The notes under the pieces: model-generated
Told to the model about the DNA's origin: nothing
Database searches by the model: none
The model's input: only the letters and a program-made list of their open reading frames with translations
Made by a program: the position numbers and the translations under genes
Part shown: piece by piece, positions 33,506-48,357 of the stretch
Numbering within the stretch: position 1 is the first letter of the stretch
Layout: each line of letters opens with the position of its first letter
Assembly (NCBI GenBank): GCA_964017195.1
Contig: CAXHKT010000163.1
Span: 1 to 64,000, forward strand
Reading direction: 5' to 3'
Source of the DNA: Siderastrea radians
Lineage: Eukaryota > Cnidaria > Anthozoa > Scleractinia > Rhizangiidae
DNA length: 64,000 nucleotides

Positions 33506-35398
33506 TCATTTTTTGCCATCTGACAACAATTGCTTGCAATATCTACCTGGATTTTTGAAAAGGTGGCTCCTGAAGATTTGCCCATTTCGGCCGGAACGAC
33601 ACCGAAACCGGGTTTTTTGGACTCCCATGAGCCTAGAAACCACACGCGAGAGAAGAGAGAAGGGAGGGGAGAGAGGGGAGAAGAAAAAAGGACTGCTGGC
33701 ACTCATAATTTTTATATTGCCTACTTTGGAGATAGTTTCTGAACGACAAAAAAGTGCTCGCGACACACCGCTCGGACACCTCCACCGAGCGGTACCATTT
33801 TCAAAAATCCGGGTATATATTGGCATGAAATGGGCTAAAATGGCCAAGAAATGCTGAAGAGGCCGCTCATCAGCCAGAATTCGGTCATTTTTTGCCATCT
33901 GACAACAATTGCTTGCAATATCTACCTGGATTTTTGAAAAGGTGGCTCCTGAAGATTTGCCCATTTCGGCCGGAACGACACCGAAACCGGGTTTTTTGGA
34001 CTCCCATGAGCCTAGAAACCACACGCGAGAGAAGAGAGAAGGGAGGGGAGAGAGGGGAGAAGAAAAAAGGACTGCTGGCACTCATAATTTTTATATTGCC
34101 TACTTTGGAGATAGTTTCTGAACGACAAAAAAGTGCTCGCGACACACCGCTCGGACACCTCCACCGAGCGGTACCGTTTTCAAAAATCCGGGTATATATT
34201 GGCATGAAATGGGCTAAAATGGCCAAGAAATGCTGAAGAGGCCGCTCATCAGCCAGAATTCGGTCATTTTTTGCCATCTGACAACAATTGCTTGCAATAT
34301 CTACCTGGATTTTTGAAAAGGTGGCTCCTGAAGATTTGCCCATTTTGGCCGGAACGACACCGAAACCGCGTTTTTTGGACTCCCATGAGCCTAGAAACCA
34401 CACGCGAGAGAGGAGAGAAGGGAGGGGAGAGAGGGGAGAAGAAAAAAGGACTGCTGGCACTCATAATTTTTATATTGCCTACTTTGGAGATAGTTTCTGA
34501 ACGACAAAAAAGTGCTCGCGACACACCGCTCGGACACCTCCACCGAGCGGTACCGTTTTCAAAAATCCGGGTATATATTGGCATGAAATGGGCTAAAATG
34601 GCCAAGAAATGCTGAAGAGGCCGCTCATCAGCCAGAATTCGGTCATTTTTTGCCATCTGACAACAATTGCTTGCAATATCTACCTGGATTTTTGAAAAGG
34701 TGGCTCCTGAAGATTTGCCCATTTTGGCCGGAACGACACCGAAACCGGGTTTTTTGGACTCCCATGAGCCTAGAAACCACACGCGAGAGAAGAGAGAAGG
34801 GAGGGGAGAGAGGGGAGAAGAAAAAAGGACTGCTGGCACTCATAATTTTTATATTGCCTACTTTGGAGATAGTTTCTGAACGACAAAAAAGTGCTCGCGA
34901 CACACCGCTCGGACACCTCCACCGAGCGGTACCATTTTCAAAAATCCGGGTATATATTGGCATGAAATGGGCTAAAATGGCCAAGAAATGCTGAAGAGGC
35001 CGCTCATCAGCCAGAATTCGGTCATTTTTTGCCATCTGACAACAATTGCTTGCAATATCTACCTGGATTTTTGAAAAGGTGGCTCCTGAAGATTTGCCCA
35101 TTTCGGCCGGAACGACACCGAAACCGGGTTTTTTGGACTCCCATGAGCCTAGAAACCACACGCGAGAGAAGAGAGAAGGGAGGGGAGAGAGGGGAGAAGA
35201 AAAAAGGACTGCTGGCACTCATAATTTTTATATTGCCTACTTTGGAGATAGTTTCTGAACGACAAAAAAGTGCTCGCGACACACCGCTCGGACACCTCCA
35301 CCGAGCGGTACCGTTTTCAAAAATCCGGGTATATATTGGCATGAAATGGGAAAATGGCCAAGAAATGCTGAAGAGACCGCTCATCAGCCAGAATTCGG
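33506..35398. repeat. Island of left-end (1-6.7 kb) HOR type
   Basis: Five monomers (33506, 33885, 34264, 34643, 35022) in the order CATTTCGG, CATTTCGG, purine-G with AAACCGCGTT, standard with ACCATTTT, CATTTCGG. AAACCGCGTT is otherwise found only in the 1-6 kb zone, in the same neighbour order (for example 2220-3356 and 4873-6009). It is flanked on both sides by other families. Confidence 0.75.
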
Positions 35399-35709
35399 TC
35401 ATTTTTTGCCATCTGACAACAATTGCTTGCAATATCTACCTGGATTTTTGAAAAGGTGGCTCCTGAAGATTTGCCCATTTTGGCCGGAACGACACCGAAA
35501 CCGGGTTTTTTGGACTCCCATGAGCCTAGAAAGCACACGCGAGAGAAGAGAGAAGGGAGGGGAGAGAGGGGAGAAGAAAAAAGGACTGCTGGCACTCATA
35601 ATTTTTATATTGCCTACTTTGGAGATAGTTTCTGAACGACAAAAAAGTGCTCGCGACACACCGCTCGGACACCTCCACCGAGCGGTACCGTTTTCAAAAA
35701 TCCGGGTAT

Positions 35710-35917
35710 ATATTGGCATGAAATGGGCTAAAATGGCCAAGAAATGCTGAAGAGGCCGCTCATCAGCCAGAATTCGCTCATTTTTTGCCATCTGACAACA
35801 ATTGCTTGCAATAATATTGGCATGAAATGGGCTAAAATGGCCAAGAAATGCTGAAGAGGCCGCTCATCAGCCAGAATTCGGTCATTTTTTGCCATCTGAC
35901 AACAATTGCTTGCAATA
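35710..35917. repeat. 104-bp core tandem duplication 1
   Basis: 35710-35813 is repeated at 35814-35917 with join GCAATA/ATATTGG. The first copy has GAATTCGCTC, the second the usual GAATTCGGTC. Confidence 0.95.
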
Positions 35918-38466
35918 TCTACCTGGATTTTTGAAAAGGTGGCTCCTGAAGATTTGCCCATTTTGGCCGGAACGACACCGAAACCGGGTTTTTTGGACTC
36001 CCATGAGCCTAGAAACCACACGCGAGAGAAGAGAGAAGGGAGGGGAGAGAGGGGAGAAGAAAAAAGGACTGCTGGCACTCATAATTTTTATATTGCCTAC
36101 TTTGGAGATAGTTTCTGAACGACAAAAAAGTGCTCGCGACACACCGCTCGGACACCTCCACCGAGCGGTACCGTTTTCAAAAATCCGGGTATATATTGGC
36201 ATGAAATGGGCTAAAATGGCCAAGAAATGCTGAAGAGGCCGCTCATCAGCCAGAATTCGGTCATTTTTTGCCATCTGACAACAATTGCTTGCAATATCTA
36301 CCTGGATTTTTGAAAAGGTGGCTCCTGAAGATTTGCCCATTTTGGCCGGAACGACACCGAAACCGTGTTTTTTGGACTCCCATGAGCCTAGAAACCACAC
36401 GCGAGAGAAGAGAGAAGGGAGGGGAGAGAGGGGAGAAGAAAAAAGGACTGCTGGCACTCATAATTTTTATATTGCCTACTTTGGAGATAGTTTCTGAACG
36501 ACAAAAAAGTGCTCGCGACACACCGCTCGGATACCTCCACCGAGCGGTACCGTTTTCAAAAATCCGGGTATATATTGGCATGAAATGGGCTAAAATGGCC
36601 AAGAAATGCTGAAGAGGCCGCTCATCAGCCAGAATTCGGTCATTTTTTGCCATCTGACAACAATTGCTTGCAATATCTACCTGGATTTTTGAAAAGGTGG
36701 CTCCTGAAGATTTGCCCATTTTGGCCGGAACGACACCGAAACCGGGTTTTTTGGACTCCCATGAGCCTAGAAAGCACACGCGAGAGAAGAGAGAAGGGAG
36801 GGGAGAGAGGGGAGAAGAAAAAAGGACTGCTGGCACTCATAATTTTTATATTGCCTACTTTGGAGATAGTTTCTGAACGACAAAAAAGTGCTCGCGACAC
36901 ACCGCTCGGACACCTCCACCGAGCGGTACCGTTTTCAAAAATCCGGGTATATATTGGCATGAAATGGGCTAAAATGGCCAAGAAATGCTGAAGAGACCGC
37001 TCATCAGCCAGAATTCGGTCATTTTTTGCCATCTGACAACAATTGCTTGCAATATCTACCTGGATTTTTGAAAAGGTGGCTCCTGAAGATTTGCCCATTT
37101 TGGCCGGAACGACACCGAAACCGGGTTTTTTGGACTCCCATGAGCCTAGAAAGCACACGCGAGAGAAGAGAGAAGGGAGGGGAGAGAGGGGAGAAGAAAA
37201 AAGGACTGCTGGCACTCATAATTTTTATATTGCCTACTTTGGAGATAGTTTCTGAACGACAAAAAAGTGCTCGCGACACACCGCTCGGACACCTCCACCG
37301 AGCGGTACCGTTTTCAAAAATCCGGGTATATATTGGCATGAAATGGGCTAAAATGGCCAAGAAATGCTGAAGAGGCCGCTCATCAGCCAGAATTCGGTCA
37401 TTTTTTGCCATCTGACAACAATTGCTTGCAATATCTACCTGGATTTTTGAAAAGGTGGCTCCTGAAGATTTGCCCATTTTGGCCGGAACGACACCGAAAC
37501 CGGGTTTTTTGGACTCCCATGAGCCTAGAAACCACACGCGAGAGAAGAGAGAAGGGAGGGGAGAGAGGGGAGAAGAAAAAAGGACTGCTGGCACTCATAA
37601 TTTTTATATTGCCTACTTTGGAGATAGTTTCTGAACGACAAAAAAGTGCTCGCGACACACCGCTCGGACACCTCCACCGAGCGGTACCGTTTTCAAAAAT
37701 CCGGGTATATATTGGCATGAAATGGGCTAAAATGGCCAAGAAATGCTGAAGAGGCCGCTCATCAGCCAGAATTCGGTCATTTTTTGCCATCTGACAACAA
37801 TTGCTTGCAATATCTACCTGGATTTTTGAAAAGGTGGCTCCTGAAGATTTGCCCATTTTGGCCGGAACGACACCGAAACCGGGTTTTTTGGACTCCCATG
37901 AGCCTAGAAAGCACACGCGAGAGAAGAGAGAAGGGAGGGGAGAGAGGGGAGAAGAAAAAAGGACTGCTGGCACTCATAATTTTTATATTGCCTACTTTGG
38001 AGATAGTTTCTGAACGACAAAAAAGTGCTCGCGACACACCGCTCGGACACCTCCACCGAGCGGTACCGTTTTCAAAAATCCGGGTATATATTGGCATGAA
38101 ATGGGCTAAAATGGCCAAGAAATGCTGAAGAGACCGCTCATCAGCCAGAATTCGGTCATTTTTTGCCATCTGACAACAATTGCTTGCAATATCTACCTGG
38201 ATTTTTGAAAAGGTGGCTCCTGAAGATTTGCCCATTTTGGCCGGAACGACACCGAAACCGGGTTTTTTGGACTCCCATGAGCCTAGAAAGCACACGCGAG
38301 AGAAGAGAGAAGGGAGGGGAGAGAGGGGAGAAGAAAAAAGGACTGCTGGCACTCATAATTTTTATATTGCCTACTTTGGAGATAGTTTCTGAACGACAAA
38401 AAAGTGCTCGCGACACACCGCTCGGACACCTCCACCGAGCGGTACCGTTTTCAAAAATCCGGGTAT

Positions 38467-38674
38467 ATATTGGCATGAAATGGGCTAAAATGGCCAAGAA
38501 ATGCTGAAGAGGCCGCTCATCAGCCAGAATTCGCTCATTTTTTGCCATCTGACAACAATTGCTTGCAATAATATTGGCATGAAATGGGCTAAAATGGCCA
38601 AGAAATGCTGAAGAGGCCGCTCATCAGCCAGAATTCGGTCATTTTTTGCCATCTGACAACAATTGCTTGCAATA
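38467..38674. repeat. 104-bp core tandem duplication 2
   Basis: Same join and same GAATTCGCTC marker as at 35710, 2,757 bp (7 monomers plus 104) further on. Confidence 0.95.
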
Positions 38675-41600
38675 TCTACCTGGATTTTTGAAAAGGTGGC
38701 TCCTGAAGATTTGCCCATTTTGGCCGGAACGACACCGAAACCGGGTTTTTTGGACTCCCATGAGCCTAGAAACCACACGCGAGAGAAGAGAGAAGGGAGG
38801 GGAGAGAGGGGAGAAGAAAAAAGGACTGCTGGCACTCATAATTTTTATATTGCCTACTTTGGAGATAGTTTCTGAACGACAAAAAAGTGCTCGCGACACA
38901 CCGCTCGGACACCTCCACCGAGCGGTACCGTTTTCAAAAATCCGGGTATATATTGGCATGAAATGGGCTAAAATGGCCAAGAAATGCTGAAGAGGCCGCT
39001 CATCAGCCAGAATTCGGTCATTTTTTGCCATCTGACAACAATTGCTTGCAATATCTACCTGGATTTTTGAAAAGGTGGCTCCTGAAGATTTGCCCATTTT
39101 GGCCGGAACGACACCGAAACCGTGTTTTTTGGACTCCCATGAGCCTAGAAACCACACGCGAGAGAAGAGAGAAGGGAGGGGAGAGAGGGGAGAAGAAAAA
39201 AGGACTGCTGGCACTCATAATTTTTATATTGCCTACTTTGGAGATAGTTTCTGAACGACAAAAAAGTGCTCGCGACACACCGCTCGGACACCTCCACCGA
39301 GCGGTACCGTTTTCAAAAATCCGGGTATATATTGGCATGAAATGGGCTAAAATGGCCAAGAAATGCTGAAGAGGCCGCTCATCAGCCAGAATTCGGTCAT
39401 TTTTTGCCATCTGACAACAATTGCTTGCAATATCTACCTGGATTTTTGAAAAGGTGGCTCCTGAAGATTTGCCCATTTTGGCCGGAACGACACCGAAACC
39501 GGGTTTTTTGGACTCCCATGAGCCTAGAAACCACACGCGAGAGAAGAGAGAAGGGAGGGGAGAGAGGGGAGAAGAAAAAAGGACTGCTGGCACTCATAAT
39601 TTTTATATTGCCTACTTTGGAGATAGTTTCTGAACGACAAAAAAGTGCTCGCGACACACCGCTCGGACACCTCCACCGAGCGGTACCGTTTTCAAAAATC
39701 CGGGTATATATTGGCATGAAATGGGCTAAAATGGCCAAGAAATGCTGAAGAGGCCGCTCATCAGCCAGAATTCGGTCATTTTTTGCCATCTGACAACAAT
39801 TGCTTGCAATATCTACCTGGATTTTTGAAAAGGTGGCTCCTGAAGATTTGCCCATTTTGGCCGGAACGACACCGAAACCGGGTTTTTTGGACTCCCATGA
39901 GCCTAGAAACCACACGCGAGAGAAGAGAGAAGGGAGGGGAGAGAGGGGAGAAGAAAAAAGGACTGCTGGCACTCATAATTTTTATATTGCCTACTTTGGA
40001 GATAGTTTCTGAACGACAAAAAAGTGCTCGCGACACACCGCTCGGACACCTCCACCGAGCGGTACCGTTTTCAAAAATCCGGGTATATATTGGCATGAAA
40101 TGGGCTAAAATGGCCAAGAAATGCTGAAGAGGCCGCTCATCAGCCAGAATTCGGTCATTTTTTGCCATCTGACAACAATTGCTTGCAATATCTACCTGGA
40201 TTTTTGAAAAGGTGGCTCCTGAAGATTTGCCCATTTTGGCCGGAACGACACCGAAACCGGGTTTTTTGGACTCCCATGAGCCTAGAAACCACACGCGAGA
40301 GAAGAGAGAAGGGAGGGGAGAGAGGGGAGAAGAAAAAAGGACTGCTGGCACTCATAATTTTTATATTGCCTACTTTGGAGATAGTTTCTGAACGACAAAA
40401 AAGTGCTCGCGACACACCGCTCGGACACCTCCACCGAGCGGTACCGTTTTCAAAAATCCGGGTATATATTGGCATGAAATGGGCTAAAATGGCCAAGAAA
40501 TGCTGAAGAGGCCGCTCATCAGCCAGAATTCGGTCATTTTTTGCCATCTGACAACAATTGCTTGCAATATCTACCTGGATTTTTGAAAAGGTGGCTCCTG
40601 AAGATTTGCCCATTTTGGCCGGAACGACACCGAAACCGGGTTTTTTGGACTCCCATGAGCCTAGAAACCACACGCGAGAGAAGAGAGAAGGGAGGGGAGA
40701 GAGGGGAGAAGAAAAAAGGACTGCTGGCACTCATAATTTTTATATTGCCTACTTTGGAGATAGTTTCTGAACGACAAAAAAGTGCTCGCGACACACCGCT
40801 CGGACACCTCCACCGAGCGGTACCGTTTTCAAAAATCCGGGTATATATTGGCATGAAATGGGCTAAAATGGCCAAGAAATGCTGAAGAGGCCGCTCATCA
40901 GCCAGAATTCGGTCATTTTTTGCCATCTGACAACAATTGCTTGCAATATCTACCTGGATTTTTGAAAAGGTGGCTCCTGAAGATTTGCCCATTTTGGCCG
41001 GAACGACACCGAAACCGGGTTTTTTGGACTCCCATGAGCCTAGAAACCACACGCGAGAGAAGAGAGAAGGGAGGGGAGAGAGGGGAGAAGAAAAAAGGAC
41101 TGCTGGCACTCATAATTTTTATATTGCCTACTTTGGAGATAGTTTCTGAACGACAAAAAAGTGCTCGCGACACACCGCTCGGACACCTCCACCGAGCGGT
41201 ACCGTTTTCAAAAATCCGGGTATATATTGGCATGAAATGGGCTAAAATGGCCAAGAAATGCTGAAGAGGCCGCTCATCAGCCAGAATTCGGTCATTTTTT
41301 GCCATCTGACAACAATTGCTTGCAATATCTACCTGGATTTTTGAAAAGGTGGCTCCTGAAGATTTGCCCATTTTGGCCGGAACGACACCGAAACAGGGTT
41401 TTTTGGACTCCCATGAGCCTAAAAACCACACGCGAGAGAAGAGAGAAGGGAGGGGAGAGAGGGGAGAAGAAAAAAGGACTGCTGGCACTCATAATTTTTA
41501 TATTGCCTACTTTGGAGATAGTTTCTGAACGACAAAAAAGTGCTCGCGACACACCGCTCGGATACCTCCACCGAGCGGTACCGTTTTCAAAAATCCGGGT

Positions 41601-41981
41601 ATATATTGGCATGAAATGGGCTAAAATGGCCAAGAAATGCTGAAGAGGCCGCTCATCAGCCAGAATTCGGTCATTTTTTGCCATCTGACAACAATTGCTT
41701 GCAATATCTACCTGGATTTTTGAAAAGGTGGCTCCTGAAGATTTGCCCATTTTGGCCGGAACGACACCGAAACCGGGTTTTTTGGACTCCCATGAGCCTA
41801 GAAAGCACACGCGAGAGAAGAGAGAAGGGAGGGGAGAGAGGGGAGAAGAAAAAAGGACTGCTGGCACTCATAATTTTTATATTGCCTACTTTGGAGATAG
41901 TTTCTGAACGACAAAAAAGTGCTCGCGACACACCGCTCGGACACCTCCACCGAGCGGTACCGTTTTCAAAAATCCGGGTAT

Positions 41982-42189
41982 ATATTGGCATGAAATGGGC
42001 TAAAATGGCCAAGAAATGCTGAAGAGGCCGCTCATCAGCCAGAATTCGCTCATTTTTTGCCATCTGACAACAATTGCTTGCAATAATATTGGCATGAAAT
42101 GGGCTAAAATGGCCAAGAAATGCTGAAGAGGCCGCTCATCAGCCAGAATTCGGTCATTTTTTGCCATCTGACAACAATTGCTTGCAATA
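41982..42189. repeat. 104-bp core tandem duplication 3
   Basis: Same join and GCTC marker, 3,515 bp (9 monomers plus 104) after the previous one. Confidence 0.95.
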
Positions 42190-42843
42190 TCTACCTGGAT
42201 TTTTGAAAAGGTGGCTCCTGAAGATTTGCCCATTTTGGCCGGAACGACACCGAAACCGGGTTTTTTGGACTCCCATGAGCCTAGAAACCACACGCGAGAG
42301 AAGAGAGAAGGGAGGGGAGAGAGGGGAGAAGAAAAAAGGACTGCTGGCACTCATAATTTTTATATTGCCTACTTTGGAGATAGTTTCTGAACGACAAAAA
42401 AGTGCTCGCGACACACCGCTCGGACACCTCCACCGAGCGGTACCGTTTTCAAAAATCCGGGTATATATTGGCATGAAATGGGCTAAAATGGCCAAGAAAT
42501 GCTGAAGAGGCCGCTCATCAGCCAGAATTCGGTCATTTTTTGCCATCTGACAACAATTGCTTGCAATATCTACCTGGATTTTTGAAAAGGTGGCTCCTGA
42601 AGATTTGCCCATTTTGGCCGGAACGACACCGAAACCGGGTTTTTTGGACTCCCATGAGCCTAGAAACCACACGCGAGAGAAGAGAGAAGGGAGGGGAGAG
42701 AGGGGAGAAGAAAAAAGGACTGCTGGCACTCATAATTTTTATATTGCCTACTTTGGAGATAGTTTCTGAACGACAAAAAAGTGCTCGCGACACACCGCTC
42801 GGACACCTCCACCGAGCGGTACCGTTTTCAAAAATCCGGGTAT

Positions 42844-43051
42844 ATATTGGCATGAAATGGGCTAAAATGGCCAAGAAATGCTGAAGAGGCCGCTCATCAG
42901 CCAGAATTCGCTCATTTTTTGCCATCTGACAACAATTGCTTGCAATAATATTGGCATGAAATGGGCTAAAATGGCCAAGAAATGCTGAAGAGGCCGCTCA
43001 TCAGCCAGAATTCGGTCATTTTTTGCCATCTGACAACAATTGCTTGCAATA
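42844..43051. repeat. 104-bp core tandem duplication 4
   Basis: Only 862 bp after duplication 3, and in a monomer without the GAAAGCAC variant that marks the other seven carriers. A local duplication or exchange probably placed it here. Confidence 0.95.
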
Positions 43052-45979
43052 TCTACCTGGATTTTTGAAAAGGTGGCTCCTGAAGATTTGCCCATTTTGG
43101 CCGGAACGACACCGAAACCGGGTTTTTTGGACTCCCATGAGCCTAGAAACCACACGCGAGAGAAGAGAGAAGGGAGGGGAGAGAGGGGAGAAGAAAAAAG
43201 GACTGCTGGTACTCATAATTTTTATATTGCCTACTTTGGAGATAGTTTCTGAACGACAAAAAAGTGCTCGCGACACACCGCTCGGACACCTCCACCGAGC
43301 GGTACCGTTTTCAAAAATCCGGGTATATATTGGCATGAAATGGGCTAAAATGGCCAAGAAATGCTGAAGAGGCCGCTCATCAGCCAGAATTCGGTCATTT
43401 TTTGCCATCTGACAACAATTGCTTGCAATATCTACCTGGATTTTTGAAAAGGTGGCTCCTGAAGATTTGCCCATTTTGGCCGGAACGACACCGAAACCGG
43501 GTTTTTTGGACTCCCATGAGCCTAGAAACCACACGCGAGAGAAGAGAGAAGGGAGGGGAGAGAGGGGAGAAGAAAAAAGGACTGCTGGCACTCATAATTT
43601 TTATATTGCCTACTTTGGAGATAGTTTCTGAACGACAAAAAAGTGCTCGCGACACACCGCTCGGACACCTCCACCGAGCGGTACCGTTTTCAAAAATCCG
43701 GGTATATATTGGCATGAAATGGGCTAAAATGGCCAAGAAATGCTGAAGAGGCCGCTCATCAGCCAGAATTCGGTCATTTTTTGCCATCTGACAACAATTG
43801 CTTGCAATATCTACCTGGATTTTTGAAAAGGTGGCTCCTGAAGATTTGCCCATTTTGGCCGGAACGACACCGAAACCGGGTTTTTTGGACTCCCATGAGC
43901 CTAGAAACCACACGCGAGAGAAGAGAGAAGGGAGGGGAGAGAGGGGAGAAGAAAAAAGGACTGCTGGCACTCATAATTTTTATATTGCCTACTTTGGAGA
44001 TAGTTTCTGAACGACAAAAAAGTGCTCGCGACACACCGCTCGGACACCTCCACCGAGCGGTACCGTTTTCAAAAATCCGGGTATATATTGGCATGAAATG
44101 GGCTAAAATGGCCAAGAAATGCTGAAGAGGCCGCTCATCAGCCAGAATTCGGTCATTTTTTGCCATCTGACAACAATTGCTTGCAATATCTACCTGGATT
44201 TTTGAAAAGGTGGCTCCTGAAGATTTGCCCATTTTGGCCGGAACGACACCGAAACCGGGTTTTTTGGACTCCCATGAGCCTAGAAACCACACGCGAGAGA
44301 AGAGAGAAGGGAGGGGAGAGAGGGGAGAAGAAAAAAGGACTGCTGGCACTCATAATTTTTATATTGCCTACTTTGGAGATAGTTTCTGAACGACAAAAAA
44401 GTGCTCGCGACACACCGCTCGGACACCTCCACCGAGCGGTACCGTTTTCAAAAATCCGGGTATATATTGGCATGAAATGGGCTAAAATGGCCAAGAAATG
44501 CTGAAGAGGCCGCTCATCAGCCAGAATTCGGTCATTTTTTGCCATCTGACAACAATTGCTTGCAATATCTACCTGGATTTTTGAAAAGGTGGCTCCTGAA
44601 GATTTGCCCATTTTGGCCGGAACGACACCGAAACCGGGTTTTTTGGACTCCCATGAGCCTAGAAACCACACGCGAGAGAAGAGAGAAGGGAGGGGAGAGA
44701 GGGGAGAAGAAAAAAGGACTGCTGGCACTCATAATTTTTATATTGCCTACTTTGGAGATAGTTTCTGAACGACAAAAAAGTGCTCGCGACACACCGCTCG
44801 GACACCTCCACCGAGCGGTACCGTTTTCAAAAATCCGGGTATATATTGGCATGAAATGGGCTAAAATGGCCAAGAAATGCTGAAGAGGCCGCTCATCAGC
44901 CAGAATTCGGTCATTTTTTGCCATCTGACAACAATTGCTTGCAATATCTACCTGGATTTTTGAAAAGGTGGCTCCTGAAGATTTGCCCATTTTGGCCGGA
45001 ACGACACCGAAACCGTGTTTTTTGGACTCCCATGAGCCTAGAAACCACACGCGAGAGAAGAGAGAAGGGAGGGGAGAGAGGGGAGAAGAAAAAAGGACTG
45101 CTGGCACTCATAATTTTTATATTGCCTACTTTGGAGATAGTTTCTGAACGACAAAAAAGTGCTCGCGACACACCGCTCGGATACCTCCACCGAGCGGTAC
45201 CGTTTTCAAAAATCCGGGTATATATTGGCATGAAATGGGCTAAAATGGCCAAGAAATGCTGAAGAGGCCGCTCATCAGCCAGAATTCGGTCATTTTTTGC
45301 CATCTGACAACAATTGCTTGCAATATCTACCTGGATTTTTGAAAAGGTGGCTCCTGAAGATTTGCCCATTTTGGCCGGAACGACACCGAAACAGGGTTTT
45401 TTGGACTCCCATGAGCCTAAAAACCACACGCGAGAGAAGAGAGAAGGGAGGGGAGAGAGGGGAGAAGAAAAAAGGACTGCTGGCACTCATAATTTTTATA
45501 TTGCCTACTTTGGAGATAGTTTCTGAACGACAAAAAAGTGCTCGCGACACACCGCTCGGATACCTCCACCGAGCGGTACCGTTTTCAAAAATCCGGGTAT
45601 ATATTGGCATGAAATGGGCTAAAATGGCCAAGAAATGCTGAAGAGGCCGCTCATCAGCCAGAATTCGGTCATTTTTTGCCATCTGACAACAATTGCTTGC
45701 AATATCTACCTGGATTTTTGAAAAGGTGGCTCCTGAAGATTTGCCCATTTTGGCCGGAACGACACCGAAACCGGGTTTTTTGGACTCCCATGAGCCTAGA
45801 AAGCACACGCGAGAGAAGAGAGAAGGGAGGGGAGAGAGGGGAGAAGAAAAAAGGACTGCTGGCACTCATAATTTTTATATTGCCTACTTTGGAGATAGTT
45901 TCTGAACGACAAAAAAGTGCTCGCGACACACCGCTCGGACACCTCCACCGAGCGGTACCGTTTTCAAAAATCCGGGTAT

Positions 45980-46187
45980 ATATTGGCATGAAATGGGCTA
46001 AAATGGCCAAGAAATGCTGAAGAGGCCGCTCATCAGCCAGAATTCGGTCATTTTTTGCCATCTGACAACAATTGCTTGCAATAATATTGGCATGAAATGG
46101 GCTAAAATGGCCAAGAAATGCTGAAGAGGCCGCTCATCAGCCAGAATTCGGTCATTTTTTGCCATCTGACAACAATTGCTTGCAATA
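45980..46187. repeat. 104-bp core tandem duplication 5
   Basis: Same join, but this is the only one of the eight whose first copy reads GAATTCGGTC instead of GCTC: either the ancestral form or one changed by gene conversion. Confidence 0.95.
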
Positions 46188-48357
46188 TCTACCTGGATTT
46201 TTGAAAAGGTGGCTCCTGAAGATTTGCCCATTTTGGCCGGAACGACACCGAAACCGGGTTTTTTGGACTCCCATGAGCCTAGAAACCACACGCGAGAGAA
46301 GAGAGAAGGGAGGGGAGAGAGGGGAGAAGAAAAAAGGACTGCTGGCACTCATAATTTTTATATTGCCTACTTTGGAGATAGTTTCTGAACGACAAAAAAG
46401 TGCTCGCGACACACCGCTCGGACACCTCCACCGAGCGGTACCGTTTTCAAAAATCCGGGTATATATTGGCATGAAATGGGCTAAAATGGCCAAGAAATGC
46501 TGAAGAGGCCGCTCATCAGCCAGAATTCGGTCATTTTTTGCCATCTGACAACAATTGCTTGCAATATCTACCTGGATTTTTGAAAAGGTGGCTCCTGAAG
46601 ATTTGCCCATTTTGGCCGGAACGACACCGAAACCGTGTTTTTTGGACTCCCATGAGCCTAGAAACCACACGCGAGAGAAGAGAGAAGGGAGGGGAGAGAG
46701 GGGAGAAGAAAAAAGGACTGCTGGCACTCATAATTTTTATATTGCCTACTTTGGAGATAGTTTCTGAACGACAAAAAAGTGCTCGCGACACACCGCTCGG
46801 ACACCTCCACCGAGCGGTACCGTTTTCAAAAATCCGGGTATATATTGGCATGAAATGGGCTAAAATGGCCAAGAAATGCTGAAGAGGCCGCTCATCAGCC
46901 AGAATTCGGTCATTTTTTGCCATCTGACAACAATTGCTTGCAATATCTACCTGGATTTTTGAAAAGGTGGCTCCTGAAGATTTGCCCATTTTGGCCGGAA
47001 CGACACCGAAACCGGGTTTTTTGGACTCCCATGAGCCTAGAAACCACACGCGAGAGAAGAGAGAAGGGAGGGGAGAGAGGGGAGAAGAAAAAAGGACTGC
47101 TGGCACTCATAATTTTTATATTGCCTACTTTGGAGATAGTTTCTGAACGACAAAAAAGTGCTCGCGACACACCGCTCGGACACCTCCACCGAGCGGTACC
47201 GTTTTCAAAAATCCGGGTATATATTGGCATGAAATGGGCTAAAATGGCCAAGAAATGCTGAAGAGGCCGCTCATCAGCCAGAATTCGGTCATTTTTTGCC
47301 ATCTGACAACAATTGCTTGCAATATCTACCTGGATTTTTGAAAAGGTGGCTCCTGAAGATTTGCCCATTTTGGCCGGAACGACACCGAAACCGGGTTTTT
47401 TGGACTCCCATGAGCCTAGAAACCACACGCGAGAGAAGAGAGAAGGGAGGGGAGAGAGGGGAGAAGAAAAAAGGACTGCTGGCACTCATAATTTTTATAT
47501 TGCCTACTTTGGAGATAGTTTCTGAACGACAAAAAAGTGCTCGCGACACACCGCTCGGACACCTCCACCGAGCGGTACCGTTTTCAAAAATCCGGGTATA
47601 TATTGGCATGAAATGGGCTAAAATGGCCAAGAAATGCTGAAGAGGCCGCTCATCAGCCAGAATTCGGTCATTTTTTGCCATCTGACAACAATTGCTTGCA
47701 ATATCTACCTGGATTTTTGAAAAGGTGGCTCCTGAAGATTTGCCCATTTTGGCCGGAACGACACCGAAACCGGGTTTTTTGGACTCCCATGAGCCTAGAA
47801 AGCACACGCGAGAGAAGAGAGAAGGGAGGGGAGAGAGGGGAGAAGAAAAAAGGACTGCTGGCACTCATAATTTTTATATTGCCTACTTTGGAGATAGTTT
47901 CTGAACGACAAAAAAGTGCTCGCGACACACCGCTCGGACACCTCCACCGAGCGGTACCGTTTTCAAAAATCCGGGTATATATTGGCATGAAATGGGCTAA
48001 AATGGCCAAGAAATGCTGAAGAGACCGCTCATCAGCCAGAATTCGGTCATTTTTTGCCATCTGACAACAATTGCTTGCAATATCTACCTGGATTTTTGAA
48101 AAGGTGGCTCCTGAAGATTTGCCCATTTTGGCCGGAACGACACCGAAACCGGGTTTTTTGGACTCCCATGAGCCTAGAAAGCACACGCGAGAGAAGAGAG
48201 AAGGGAGGGGAGAGAGGGGAGAAGAAAAAAGGACTGCTGGCACTCATAATTTTTATATTGCCTACTTTGGAGATAGTTTCTGAACGACAAAAAAGTGCTC
48301 GCGACACACCGCTCGGACACCTCCACCGAGCGGTACCGTTTTCAAAAATCCGGGTAT

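Larger units (their letters stand above)
37398..42532. repeat. Long block duplicated at +9,891 bp, copy 1
   Basis: Thirteen monomers in fixed order: standard; GAAAGCAC with GAGACCGCTC; GAAAGCAC with 104-bp duplication; standard; AAACCGTGTT; five standard; AAACAGGGTT with CCTAAAAA and GGATACC; GAAAGCAC with duplication; standard. The same order is found at 47289-52423. The neighbours on each side (37019 against 46910, 42533 against 52424) differ, which sets the limits. Confidence 0.8.
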
